Of a stretch of DNA of 64,000 nt, positions 7,290-15,736 are shown piece by piece (the first letter of the stretch is position 1; each line of letters starts with the position of its first letter). The position numbers and the translations under genes were made by a program. The notes beneath the pieces were generated by a model that was not told the origin of the DNA, made no database searches, and saw nothing but the letters and a program-made list of their open reading frames with translations. Origin of the DNA: Planctomycetota bacterium (GTDB taxonomy: Bacteria > Planctomycetota > GCA-002687715 > DRQF01); assembly GCA_020639295.1 (NCBI GenBank), contig JACKGY010000007.1, positions 310,001 through 374,000 on the forward strand, given 5' to 3'.

Positions 7290-8846
7290 TCAGATCTTCT
7301 TGTCCTGATCGTCCTCGCGGTAGGTGACCGAGTAGAGGTCGCGCCGCCGGTCGAGCCAGTTGGTGGTCGAGCCGCGGTAGCGATGGCGGCGCAGAAGCTC
7401 GATGTCGAGGTCCTGCATGATGATGGTCTCGATGTTCGGCGTGCACTCGGCGGCGACGCCGTCGCGGTGGAAGGAGATGTCGGCCGGGGTGAAGATGCCC
7501 GACTGGGCATAGTGGATGTCGGCGTTGGGCACCTGGGGCAGGTTGCCGGTGCAACCGGCGACGACGACGTAGACGTGATTCTCGATGCAACGGGCCTGGG
7601 CGCAGTGGCGGACCCGAAGGTAGCCGAGCCGGACATCGGTATTGAAGGGGCAGAAGATGATCTGCGCGCCCTTGCGGACCGCGATGCGGGCGATCTCGGG
7701 AAACTCGATGTCGTAGCAGATCAGGATCGCGACCTTGCCGCAGTCGGTGTCGAAGACGTTGATCCGGTCGCCACCGGTCACGCCCCACCACTTCCACTCG
7801 GCCGGCGTGATGTGGATCTTGTACTGCTTCTCGATGCTGCCGTCGCGACGGAAGAGGTAGGCGACGTTGTAGAGCAGGCCGTCCTCGACCGCGAAGTTGG
7901 AGCCGCCGATGATGTTGATGTGGTAGCGGATCGCGAGCTCGGTGAAGAACTCGAGATAGCGCGGAGTGAAGTCGGAGAGCTTGCGGGCCGCCTCGGCCGG
8001 GCGCTTGGTCTTGAGGAAGCTCAGGAGCTGGATCGTGAACAGCTCCGGGAAGACGACGAAGTCGCAGCGATAGTCGCTCGCGGTGTCGACGAAGTAGCTG
8101 CACTGGCGCTCGAACTCCTCGATCGAGGCGATCTCCCGCATCATGTACTGCACCGCCGCGAGGCGCACGGTCTGCACCGGCTGGATCGACCGCTTCTTGA
8201 ACGGGCGGTAGTCGATATTGGTCCACTCCATGTGCGTCGCCCAGCCACCCGAGTCCTCGTCCGAGGGCAGGTAGTCCGGGGTCAGCATCTTGAGTTCGAA
8301 GCCGTTGGCCAGCTGGGTGGTGAGCACCGGGTCGTAAAGCGTCTTGTGCTCGACCTGCTCGACGTATTCGTGGGCGCTCATCTCGTCGCGATGCCCCATG
8401 TAGCCGGGGATGCGACCGCCGATCACGATGCCCTTGAGGTTGCGTTCACGCACCAGGTTCTTGCGCGCCTCGTAGAGCCGGCGCGCCAGCTTCATGCCGC
8501 GGAACTCGGGATCGACCATGATCTCGATCCCGTAGAGCATGTCGCCGTTGGCGTCGTGGTTGCGGATGAAGCCGCTGTCCGAGACGCTCTTCCAGTCGTG
8601 CCAGTTCGAGTAGAGATCGTAGTCGATGATCAGGCTCGACGAGCTGGCGACCAGCCTGCCGTCGACCTCGACGCCGAGCTGTCCCTCGGGGAAGATCCGC
8701 TGCTGGCTCTCGAACTGCTCGCGGCTCCAGGGCAGCATGCCGGGAAAGCAGGCCGTCTGCAGCTCCACCACGCGCTCGTAGTCAGCCATGGTGAGCTGGC
8801 GGGTGCGGACGTCGTACTGGTATTCCTGGAGATCGATCTCGGTCAT
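7290..8846 (-). CDS. GNAT acetyltransferase-carbon-nitrogen hydrolase fusion
   Basis: 518 residues, two domains. Residues about 12-190 are a GNAT fold with the acetyl-CoA loop near RGMKLARRLYEAR (116-128). Residues about 225-500 are a nitrilase-superfamily hydrolase with the catalytic triad Glu268 (VVFPELF), Lys343 (QYKIH) and Cys377 (LICYDIEFPE). The substrate is unknown; this fusion is a recognised architecture in several phyla and may join acyl transfer with amide hydrolysis. ATG 8846 is chosen because GAGGGAG stands just before it; 13 upstream codons do not look coding. It converges on the sigma factor gene with 18 bases between. Confidence 0.85.
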   Translation of the reverse strand: MTEIDLQEYQYDVRTRQLTMADYERVVELQTACFPGMLPWSREQFESQQRIFPEGQLGVEVDGRLVASSSSLIIDYDLYSNWHDWKSVSDSGFIRNHDANGDMLYGIEIMVDPEFRGMKLARRLYEARKNLVRERNLKGIVIGGRIPGYMGHRDEMSAHEYVEQVEHKTLYDPVLTTQLANGFELKMLTPDYLPSDEDSGGWATHMEWTNIDYRPFKKRSIQPVQTVRLAAVQYMMREIASIEEFERQCSYFVDTASDYRCDFVVFPELFTIQLLSFLKTKRPAEAARKLSDFTPRYLEFFTELAIRYHINIIGGSNFAVEDGLLYNVAYLFRRDGSIEKQYKIHITPAEWKWWGVTGGDRINVFDTDCGKVAILICYDIEFPEIARIAVRKGAQIIFCPFNTDVRLGYLRVRHCAQARCIENHVYVVVAGCTGNLPQVPNADIHYAQSGIFTPADISFHRDGVAAECTPNIETIIMQDLDIELLRRHRYRGSTTNWLDRRRDLYSVTYREDDQDKKI

Positions 8847-8926
8847 CGTCGCGGCTCCCTCGTTGCGGGACCATGGTAACCGCAATCGCCGACGAGGCCC
8901 ATTCGCGAACGACGCGCTGGCGACAT

Positions 8927-8966
8927 GAAGCGACCCGCAGCGGTCGAAACCGCCACGGGTCGCTTC
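8927..8966 (-). terminator. Strong inverted repeat after the GatZ-like gene, candidate terminator
   Basis: Ten-base arms GAAGCGACCC (8927-8936) and GGGTCGCTTC (8957-8966) enclose a second small hairpin CGGT-CGAA-ACCG. It lies just downstream of the minus-strand gene ending at 8990 and about 80 bases before the next minus-strand start. No clear T-run follows, so Rho-independent function is uncertain. Confidence 0.5.
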
Positions 8967-8989
8967 GTCAAGGAAGTCCGTACTGGTGG

Positions 8990-10150
8990 TCAGACCGCCA
9001 TGAGCGGTTCGATGACCGTCGGCGCGCCCAGCTCGCGAACGAGCGACAGGATGCGCGTCTTGAGGGTCTCCTTCAGGAGCTGGTCGACGTGAACGCCGGC
9101 CGAGCCGCAGCGGCGTTCGAGTCGCTCCTTGATCTTCAGGAACTCGTCGCTGGCGAAGACGTGGTGCCCCGACATGATCGCCCGTTCGAGGTCGGTGGCG
9201 CGGAGCGCCAGCCGCCCCATGTCCTCCCAGGCGCGCGATTCGTGAGCGAGCTGGAGGAAGTCGGAACGGATCACCGGCGACCGGGTCGCCTCGCAGAGCT
9301 GGAGGATGGTCCGGGTCTCGAGCGTGCCGAGCTCGGCGCCGAGGGTCGCGGCCGAGATCCCCAGGGGATAGAGCAGGCGAAGCGCCGGCGCGCGCAGGTA
9401 ATCGCAGTCGTGGGCGTGCAGGTACATGCCCGAGAAGCTGGCCAGATCGGCGGCCTCGGCGATGACGCTCTCGAAGGGATCGAGCAGCGCGCCCGAGGCC
9501 GGGCGGTCGAAGTAGCCGATGTTGCGCATGCCCTCGACGCCGGTGCCGGCCGGGGCCGCCACCATGAGCGGCATGCCGTAGTCACGGCCGATGCCGAAGT
9601 GCAGGGAACGATCCAGGTAGCGTTCGAAGCGACCCAGATCCTCGTCGCCACGGTCGGCGCCGATCTCGATCACCACCTCGCAACCGATCTGCCGGGACTC
9701 GAGCTCGACGTGGTCGATCAGGTCGTTCTGCAGCTCCAGTTCCTCATCGAGGGTGGCGGCGCCGAAATAGGCCCGCGTCCCGTCGACGTGGATCATCTGG
9801 AAGCCGGCCTCGAGGTCGGCGGTCAGGGAGATCTTGGCCCGCCGGAGGACGTTGGCGGCCTCGGCGTCTTCCGGCCCCGGGCCGCCACGGTGACGGCAGA
9901 GCGTCACGTAGCCGCCGCGGTCGCGTTCGCGCACGCGTACGGCCAGGGTCGCGGTGTCGAGCCCGGTGAGGCCGGTCCGACCGAGGACCGAGGCCTCGGC
10001 CTGATCGCGGGCGACCCGGATCATGATCGGGCGGGCACAGTCGTTGGCCACCTCGATCGCCGCGTCGACCGCGTTGCGCGACACGGCCTCGATGCCGAGC
10101 TGGCAGAATGACTGGCTGGAAAGTGCTTCGAGCAGCTTGTCGACGGCCAT
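8990..10150 (-). CDS. TIM-barrel protein resembling tagatose-bisphosphate aldolase subunit GatZ/KbaZ
   Basis: 386 residues from ATG 10150, preceded by GAGGGAAGG. The N-terminal part (AIEVANDCARPIMIRVARDQAEASVLGRTGLTG, residues about 30-60) parallels the GatZ/KbaZ motif in which a nucleotide or sugar-binding barrel opens. Later stretches such as ISLTADLEAGFQMIHVDGT also follow the class II aldolase plan. The match is by eye and partial, so an unrelated TIM-barrel enzyme is possible. GatZ proteins are non-catalytic stabilising subunits, and no catalytic GatY partner gene is nearby. It is transcribed away from the membrane enzyme at 10309, leaving a 158-base divergent promoter region. Confidence 0.5.
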   Translation of the reverse strand: MAVDKLLEALSSQSFCQLGIEAVSRNAVDAAIEVANDCARPIMIRVARDQAEASVLGRTGLTGLDTATLAVRVRERDRGGYVTLCRHRGGPGPEDAEAANVLRRAKISLTADLEAGFQMIHVDGTRAYFGAATLDEELELQNDLIDHVELESRQIGCEVVIEIGADRGDEDLGRFERYLDRSLHFGIGRDYGMPLMVAAPAGTGVEGMRNIGYFDRPASGALLDPFESVIAEAADLASFSGMYLHAHDCDYLRAPALRLLYPLGISAATLGAELGTLETRTILQLCEATRSPVIRSDFLQLAHESRAWEDMGRLALRATDLERAIMSGHHVFASDEFLKIKERLERRCGSAGVHVDQLLKETLKTRILSLVRELGAPTVIEPLMAV

Positions 10151-10308
10151 GGGCCTTCCCTCGTTCAGGCGGAGCAATCGGCGCATGAACATGCGTGCCC
10201 CCGCATCATTCGAGATCGACCCGTCCCCGAAGGAACTTGAACCCGACTGAAAAGAAACCCAGGGCCCCGGCCCTCCTCCGTCCCGGCCCGGTCTGGTAGA
10301 ACGCCTCC

Positions 10309-12195
10309 ATGGTCCGAACAAAAGTCCTGGATTGGCTTCTGGTTACGCTCCTGATCCTGGCCGCCGGCGCGGTCCTCGGGCCACTCCTCGACTGCGAGTT
10401 CTTCACCGACGACTTCTACGTCGTCCGCTTCATCACCTACGGCCCCGAGACCGGGGTCCGCTTCGACCCGGACGACTCCCTGGAGGTCCTCCGCTACTTC
10501 CTGATCCGCTCCACCGAACGCTACGAGCTCTACCGCCCCCTCGTGGCCCTGAGCCTCCGGGTCAGCTACGACCTGCACGGCCTCGAGCCCTTCGCCCTCG
10601 ACAACCTGCTGATCCACCTTCTCGGCGGCCTGACCACCTTCTTCCTCGCCCGGCGCGCCTTCCCGGAGGGCGCGCGGACGATGGCCCTCCTCGGCACCGC
10701 CTTCTTCCTCCTGCACCCGCTCCAGGTGCAGGTTCCGGCCTGGTCGGCGGCGCGCGCCGACTCGCTGGCCTGGGTCATCGGTTCCTCGGCCCTGCTGCTC
10801 CGGCTCCGGCGGCCCGACGCGCTCCTCGGCCCCGGCCTCGCCCTCGCCCTCTGCCTGTTCACCAAGGAGTCGGCCCTGGCCTTCGCGGCGGCACTCGTCC
10901 TGATCGAGCTGGCGAGCCCGGGCGCGCCCGAGCGGGCCTTCGGTCGGCGCCTCGTCCGATCGTTGCCCGCCATCGCCATCACGCTCGGTTTCCTCCTCCT
11001 GCGCAGCCGGGTGATGGGCGGCGAGATCGGTTCCTCGAGCTACGGTGGTCGCGTCGCCGGCGACATCCTCTCGCAGGAAGGCCTGGACAACCTCCTGAGC
11101 GCCCTGGTCACCGCCTTCGGGTCGACGAGCAGCCTCTTCGTGGACGAGCGCTGGCTCCTCCTGACCCTGCAGGTCGTCTTCGCCCTCCTGCAGATCCTGC
11201 TCCTCGGCCTGGCGATTCGTGCCGCCGGCCGCGGCCAGGCGCGGGTCCTGCCGGCCCTGATCGCCCTGCTCGTCCTGCCCTTCCTGATGGCCGCCCTGGT
11301 GAGCCGGCTCGACGACCGCTTCCACAACGCGCGCGGCTGCTACCTCTCCCTCGCCGCGGTGGGCGTCCTGGTCGCGGCGCTCAGGCCGACGCGCCGGAAC
11401 CTGGCGCTCGGGCTCCTGCTCCTGGCCGGACTCCTGCCCATGAGCCGCCTGGTCGCCGACTACTATCGCTTCGCGACCCGGAGTTCGGCGGCGATGACCG
11501 CCGAGCTGCGGTCGGCGATCGCGCCCTTCGCCGACGGTCGCCATGAGGAGCTGGCGCTGCTCAACTTCCAGGAGGAAGCCTGGTTCCGCGGCGGCTTCAA
11601 CATCTTCGGCGCCATGGATCCGGCGCTCACCCGCCCCTTCACCAAGCAGGACTGGCGCCTCCGGAAGGTCCGCGCCCGCCGCACCGTGGTGAACCACCCC
11701 TCGCTGGTCGAGCTGGCCGAGCTCTTCGATCGACCGCGGGAAGACCTGGTGCTGGTCAAGATGAGCATCCATTCCGACCAGAGCCGCCAGACCTTCGCCC
11801 GTCTCTATCCGCCGGCGCCGACCGCGGGCGCCGCCTCGGCGGTGACGATCCTCGCCCCCACGAACGGCGCGCGGCTCGTCCTCGACGCCGCCCGGCCGGA
11901 CAGCCTGGTGCCGCGCTACCGACTCCGGCACCCCTACGGCGCCGCGGTCCGCCACCGGGTGATGCTCTTCAACCGCAACGGCCCCACGGTCGACACGGTG
12001 ATCGAACCGACCGCGGTGATCGAGGACCGGGAGGGCCCGGAGTATCTCCTGGAGCTGCCCGCCCTGCCGCCCGAGATGCTGCGCGATCCGGACCTTCCCG
12101 GCACGGTCGCGATGGGCATCTGCATCGAGGATGCCGAGGGCCGTCAGATCGACGTCAGCCCGCTGATCGCGGTCGAGGTGGAGGTGCGGCCATGA
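10309..12195 (+). CDS. GT-C-type integral membrane glycosyltransferase-like protein
   Basis: 628 residues. About ten hydrophobic helices fill residues 5-390. The first loop contains CEFFTDDFY, an acidic pair where GT-C enzymes carry a catalytic Asp/Glu. YRPLVALSLRVSY and HPLQVQVPAWSAARADSLAW resemble the TMTC/PMT-like family. The last 230 residues are soluble and may fold as a beta-sandwich. A lipid-linked sugar donor and an envelope acceptor are likely, but the substrate is unknown. Its stop overlaps the arfB start (ATGA). Confidence 0.65.
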   Translation: MVRTKVLDWLLVTLLILAAGAVLGPLLDCEFFTDDFYVVRFITYGPETGVRFDPDDSLEVLRYFLIRSTERYELYRPLVALSLRVSYDLHGLEPFALDNLLIHLLGGLTTFFLARRAFPEGARTMALLGTAFFLLHPLQVQVPAWSAARADSLAWVIGSSALLLRLRRPDALLGPGLALALCLFTKESALAFAAALVLIELASPGAPERAFGRRLVRSLPAIAITLGFLLLRSRVMGGEIGSSSYGGRVAGDILSQEGLDNLLSALVTAFGSTSSLFVDERWLLLTLQVVFALLQILLLGLAIRAAGRGQARVLPALIALLVLPFLMAALVSRLDDRFHNARGCYLSLAAVGVLVAALRPTRRNLALGLLLLAGLLPMSRLVADYYRFATRSSAAMTAELRSAIAPFADGRHEELALLNFQEEAWFRGGFNIFGAMDPALTRPFTKQDWRLRKVRARRTVVNHPSLVELAELFDRPREDLVLVKMSIHSDQSRQTFARLYPPAPTAGAASAVTILAPTNGARLVLDAARPDSLVPRYRLRHPYGAAVRHRVMLFNRNGPTVDTVIEPTAVIEDREGPEYLLELPALPPEMLRDPDLPGTVAMGICIEDAEGRQIDVSPLIAVEVEVRP

Positions 12196-12614
12196 TCGAG
12201 ATCGACGAGCGCGTGGCCATCGCCGAGGAGGAGCTGCGCTTCGAGTCGGTGCGCGGTGGCGGGCCTGGAGGCCAGAAGGTGAACAAGACCGCCTCGAAGG
12301 TGGTCCTGCTCTTCGACGTCGTCGCCTCGCCCAGCCTCGACGACGAGGCGAAGGCGCGCATCCTCGAACGCCTGGCCAGCCGGCTCAGCGGCGAAGGTGT
12401 GCTCCGCCTCGAGGTCCAGAGCGAACGCAGCCTGCAGGCCAACCGCCGCCTGGCCGTGGAGCGGCTGGTCGAACTCCTGCGCCGGGCCCTGCACCGCGAT
12501 CCGCCCCGCCGTCCGACCAAGAAGACCCGGTCGTCACAACGGCGCCGACTCGACACCAAGAAGCGGCGCGGCCAGACCAAGAAGGACCGCGGACGTCAGG
12601 ACTGGCGCGACTGA
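12192..12614 (+). CDS. arfB: Alternative ribosome-rescue factor ArfB (peptidyl-tRNA hydrolase)
   Basis: 140 residues, the usual length of ArfB/YaeJ. The catalytic GGQ lies at 26-28 within GGGPGGQKVNKTASKV, and the protein ends in a basic Lys/Arg-rich tail (PTKKTRSSQRRRLDTKKRRG), which in ArfB inserts into the empty mRNA channel of stalled ribosomes. It has no codon-recognition domain, so it is not a full release factor. It is translationally coupled to the membrane enzyme before it and overlaps the opposite-strand gene by 19 bases at the 3' end. Confidence 0.92.
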   Translation: MIEIDERVAIAEEELRFESVRGGGPGGQKVNKTASKVVLLFDVVASPSLDDEAKARILERLASRLSGEGVLRLEVQSERSLQANRRLAVERLVELLRRALHRDPPRRPTKKTRSSQRRRLDTKKRRGQTKKDRGRQDWRD

Positions 12615-13615
12615 GACCGGCCGAGCAGCTCGAGCATGAACTCGGCGTGGCTCCGGGCGCAGCGGTCCCAGTCGAACTGCCGGGCCCAGGCCCGGCGCGA
12701 CGGCTCGGCGGCAGGTTCCTCGGTCCCGATCAGGTCGATCAACCGGTCGGCCAGGGCCTCGGCCGGGAGGTCGCCGTGACGGGCCACCAACCCGCCGCCG
12801 ACCTCGTCGAGGGCCGGCTGTTCCCGGGCCAAGACCGGCATCCCGGCGGCCAGGGCCTCGGCGATCGGCAGGCCGAAACCCTCGACCTCACCCGGCGACC
12901 AGAGGAGCCGCGCGGCCGCCATCTCCTCGAGCAGGCGCGCGCGCGGCTGATGACCGAGGAAGCGGAGGCCGGGGCCGCCCGAGCCCGCCTCGGCCCCGGG
13001 CCCGAGCCAGCGGATCTCGGCGCCCGGCACGCGCTCGGCCAGGATCGCCGCCGCGGCGGCGACCAGCTCCGGGCGACGGCGCGCCCGGACCCGGCCGACC
13101 ACCAGCACGACCGGCTGCCCGCCGGGCCGACGCGGAAGCCGGCGGAAGTCCTCGTCGACGCCGTGATGGATGACGCGCCGCGGAGCCCGCCAACCAGGAG
13201 CCAGCGCCTCGAGGGCGGAGCGCGTGGCGGCGCTGGGCGTGATCGTCGGCAACTCGAGGGGCCGCGGCAGCCGCGGCGGCCGGCCGAGGTCGTGCACGGT
13301 CCGGAGGCTGACGAAGGCCGACGATCGCGGCACCGAGGAGACCGGCGCGAACAGGAGCCCGGCCCCGAGACGCCGGGCCAGACCCGGCAGGCCGAGCCGG
13401 CGCCAGAGGGCGCGGGGCAGGACGCGACCGCGCCGGAGTTCGAGGGCCTCGAGCCGGGGATCGGCGACCTCCGCCCGGCCGAGGGCGGCGACCAGGCGGT
13501 GGCCGGACAGATGCGCGGGCAGACGGACCGCGAGCTCCAACGCGTAGCGCTCGACGCCGGTGAAGGGCCGGTTCTCCAGCACGCTCAGGTCGATAAGGAT
13601 GGTCGCCTCGGTCAT
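12596..13615 (-). CDS. Glycosyltransferase family 4 protein
   Basis: 339 residues with the two-Rossmann plan of GT-B enzymes. The N-terminal domain has FTGVERYALELA (18-29), typical of GT4 enzymes that act on polysaccharides. The C-terminal domain holds VLVVGRVRARRRPELV (170-185) and the EX7E motif EGFGLPIAE (Glu245, Glu253). It transfers a sugar from a nucleotide donor to an unknown envelope acceptor. It stands alone on the minus strand, convergent with arfB and divergent from the membrane protein at 13694. Confidence 0.82.
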   Translation of the reverse strand: MTEATILIDLSVLENRPFTGVERYALELAVRLPAHLSGHRLVAALGRAEVADPRLEALELRRGRVLPRALWRRLGLPGLARRLGAGLLFAPVSSVPRSSAFVSLRTVHDLGRPPRLPRPLELPTITPSAATRSALEALAPGWRAPRRVIHHGVDEDFRRLPRRPGGQPVVLVVGRVRARRRPELVAAAAAILAERVPGAEIRWLGPGAEAGSGGPGLRFLGHQPRARLLEEMAAARLLWSPGEVEGFGLPIAEALAAGMPVLAREQPALDEVGGGLVARHGDLPAEALADRLIDLIGTEEPAAEPSRRAWARQFDWDRCARSHAEFMLELLGRSQSRQS

Positions 13616-13693
13616 CGCAGTCCCTGTCCCACCCCGCAGACTACAAAGGAGCCCGGATGGGCGCCAACCGGACGGGGCCGGAAAGGAGCGGCG

Positions 13694-14302
13694 ATGGCGG
13701 CGAGGGGCGGGCGGTCACGCGACCGGACCGGAACCAGGACGCGACGGGAAGCGGGCGCCGGGCGCTGGCTGGAGCCGGCGCTCGTCCTGACGCGCGAGCT
13801 GGTCCTCCTCGCCGGAACCCTGACCGTCCTGGTCGCCTTCTGCCGGCCCTGGCTCGTGGTCGAGACCGCGCCCCTCGCCGAGGCCCTCCTGGGCCTGCCG
13901 GCGAGCGAATCGCTGCCGGCCTGGCGTCTGCCGGGCTACGCCCGCCGCGTGGACCAGGCCTGGGTCGTCGCCGTGGTCCAGCTCTTCGGCAGCGACCAGC
14001 CTGATCCGGGTCGGCTCTGGTTGATCTGGCTCTCGCCCGGCTCCGCCCTCGTGGCCTGGGCCCTCCTCAGGAGCCGACGGCGACCGGCAGCGTTGGCCAC
14101 CGTCCTGATCCAGGCCTTCCTCGCCCTGTTCCTCGCCGACCGCTTCCTGGAGGGACTCGAGGAGCAGGCCAGCGCCGCGATCGAGGCCCATTACGGCGAC
14201 GGGGTGCTGCTCGCGATCCTCGGCCATGGCCTCCTCGCCCTGATCGCGCTGCGCGGGCTGCCGGGACGGCGACGCGGCCGAGGCGGTCGCGGGCGCCCGT
14301 GA
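13694..14302 (+). CDS. Small integral membrane protein of unknown function
   Basis: 202 residues from ATG 13694, which has AAGGAG seven bases upstream. After a basic N-terminus it has four hydrophobic segments (around residues 35-55, 112-130, 138-155, 172-190) and an Arg/Gly-rich tail. One loop contains GYARRVDQAWVVAVVQLFGSDQPDPG. No family is recognised. It lies between the glycosyltransferase and the signalling protein and is separated from the latter by 63 bases. Confidence 0.65.
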   Translation: MAARGGRSRDRTGTRTRREAGAGRWLEPALVLTRELVLLAGTLTVLVAFCRPWLVVETAPLAEALLGLPASESLPAWRLPGYARRVDQAWVVAVVQLFGSDQPDPGRLWLIWLSPGSALVAWALLRSRRRPAALATVLIQAFLALFLADRFLEGLEEQASAAIEAHYGDGVLLAILGHGLLALIALRGLPGRRRGRGGRGRP

Positions 14303-14365
14303 TATAGTGCGCGGCGTGTCGTCGCCCGACGCCCGGTCCGGCCCGGAATCCCACGAGGTGAGATC

Positions 14366-15736
14366 ATGGACTCAAACAAGCTCCGCGACGGCTCGGCGGA
14401 CCGGCTCGGATCGGCGGCCCGGACCGTCTTCGAGCTCTCGCCGGCGACCATGATGGTCGTGGCCAGTCGCGATGGCCGGGTGGTCGAACTCAATTCGGCC
14501 GGCCGCAGGCTGCTCGGTCCGGCCTTCCAGGCCGAGGCCCTGAAGGTGATCCTCGACGGCGACGCCGGGCGCCTCGTGCTGCAGATCGAGGACGACGAGC
14601 ACCGGTTCCCGGTGCGCTGCATGCCGATACCCGAGGCCCAGGATCAGTTCCTCGCCACTCTGGTCGAGGAGACCGGACCGGAGGTCCTTTCCGACACCTT
14701 CGGCAGCGTCCTGCCTTCGATCGGCGCGGTCACCGACCGCATCCTGCACGACGTCCGCAACCTGATCCTGCCGCTCGTCTGCCACATGGACGTGGCGATG
14801 GCCTCGGTCGACGTCACCTCCGAGGCCTACAGCTCCCTGCTCGAGGTCCAGGCCTCCTGCCGCCGCTGCGAGGGAGAGCTGGAGAAGCTCTCGGCGCTCT
14901 CGGCCTCGCGCGGCCTGCCGGAGCGCTACGTCCACGTCGAGGACGTCCTCGATCGCGCCGCCCTGCTCCTGCGCTACGTCCTGCCCCGTCAGGTCAAGAT
15001 CGACACCGCGGCCGAGGAGGTCGAACGGCTGATCCGGGTGTCGCCGACCGAATTCCAGCGTCTGCTCGTCGACGTCACCAGCCTCGCCCACGGCCGGCGC
15101 GACGCGATCCGGGCAGTCCGGCTCTGCGCGGAGGAGGAGGACGAGGATCTCCTGCTCCGACTCGAGATCCGGGCGCCGCGCGAGGCGAGCGCCCCCGACT
15201 ACGTCGGCGAGCAGGTCGGCATCACCAAGGTCCTGGCCTCGCGGGTCGACGTGCCCCACGTCGAGACCAGCGTCAAGGTGACGCCCGAGGGGCTCGAGTT
15301 CCTGCTCCGGGTGAAGAAGCCGCTCACGGTCAGCTCGCGCCAGCTCGAGAACCGGGAGATCGCCGGCGGTCGGGGCGAGCGCGTGCTGGTCCTCCATCAC
15401 CTGCCGATGATGCGCGACCTGCTGAAGAACTACCTGGCCGGAAAGGGCTACGTCTGCAGCGCCCATGCGACCCTCGACGAGGTCCTCGATCTGCTCCAGC
15501 AGGGCAGCGACGCCCTGGTCGCCGACCTGTCCACCGACGAGATCGACAAGATCCGTCATGCGGTCCGCGAGGGTCGGGTCGCGCGCCTCGCCGCCATGGT
15601 CGTCTGCCGGGGCGAGATCAAGCGCGAGCTGCCCCTGCCGGCCCGCCGCCTCGACCACCCCTTCCGCATGGACGAGGTCGCCGGCGCGCTGCGCTCCCTG
15701 CTCGACCTCACCGAAGCCCGAGACCTGGACCGATGA
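14366..15736 (+). CDS. Hybrid histidine-kinase-like signalling protein, probably catalytically degenerate
   Basis: 456 residues from ATG 14366 with GAGGTGA upstream. Residues about 20-102 form a PAS-like sensor (VFELSPATMMVVASRDGRVVELN). An H-box follows with His128 (ILHDVRNLILPL), close to the HDxxN type. The expected ATPase region (about 200-335) lacks a recognisable N-box and DxGxG motif, so ATP binding is doubtful. Residues about 345-450 look like a receiver domain with Asp387 (LVADLS), but the acidic pair at its start is replaced by His-His. It may be a phosphotransfer or scaffold protein. It overlaps the peptidase gene by four bases, suggesting shared expression. Confidence 0.7.
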   Translation: MDSNKLRDGSADRLGSAARTVFELSPATMMVVASRDGRVVELNSAGRRLLGPAFQAEALKVILDGDAGRLVLQIEDDEHRFPVRCMPIPEAQDQFLATLVEETGPEVLSDTFGSVLPSIGAVTDRILHDVRNLILPLVCHMDVAMASVDVTSEAYSSLLEVQASCRRCEGELEKLSALSASRGLPERYVHVEDVLDRAALLLRYVLPRQVKIDTAAEEVERLIRVSPTEFQRLLVDVTSLAHGRRDAIRAVRLCAEEEDEDLLLRLEIRAPREASAPDYVGEQVGITKVLASRVDVPHVETSVKVTPEGLEFLLRVKKPLTVSSRQLENREIAGGRGERVLVLHHLPMMRDLLKNYLAGKGYVCSAHATLDEVLDLLQQGSDALVADLSTDEIDKIRHAVREGRVARLAAMVVCRGEIKRELPLPARRLDHPFRMDEVAGALRSLLDLTEARDLDR

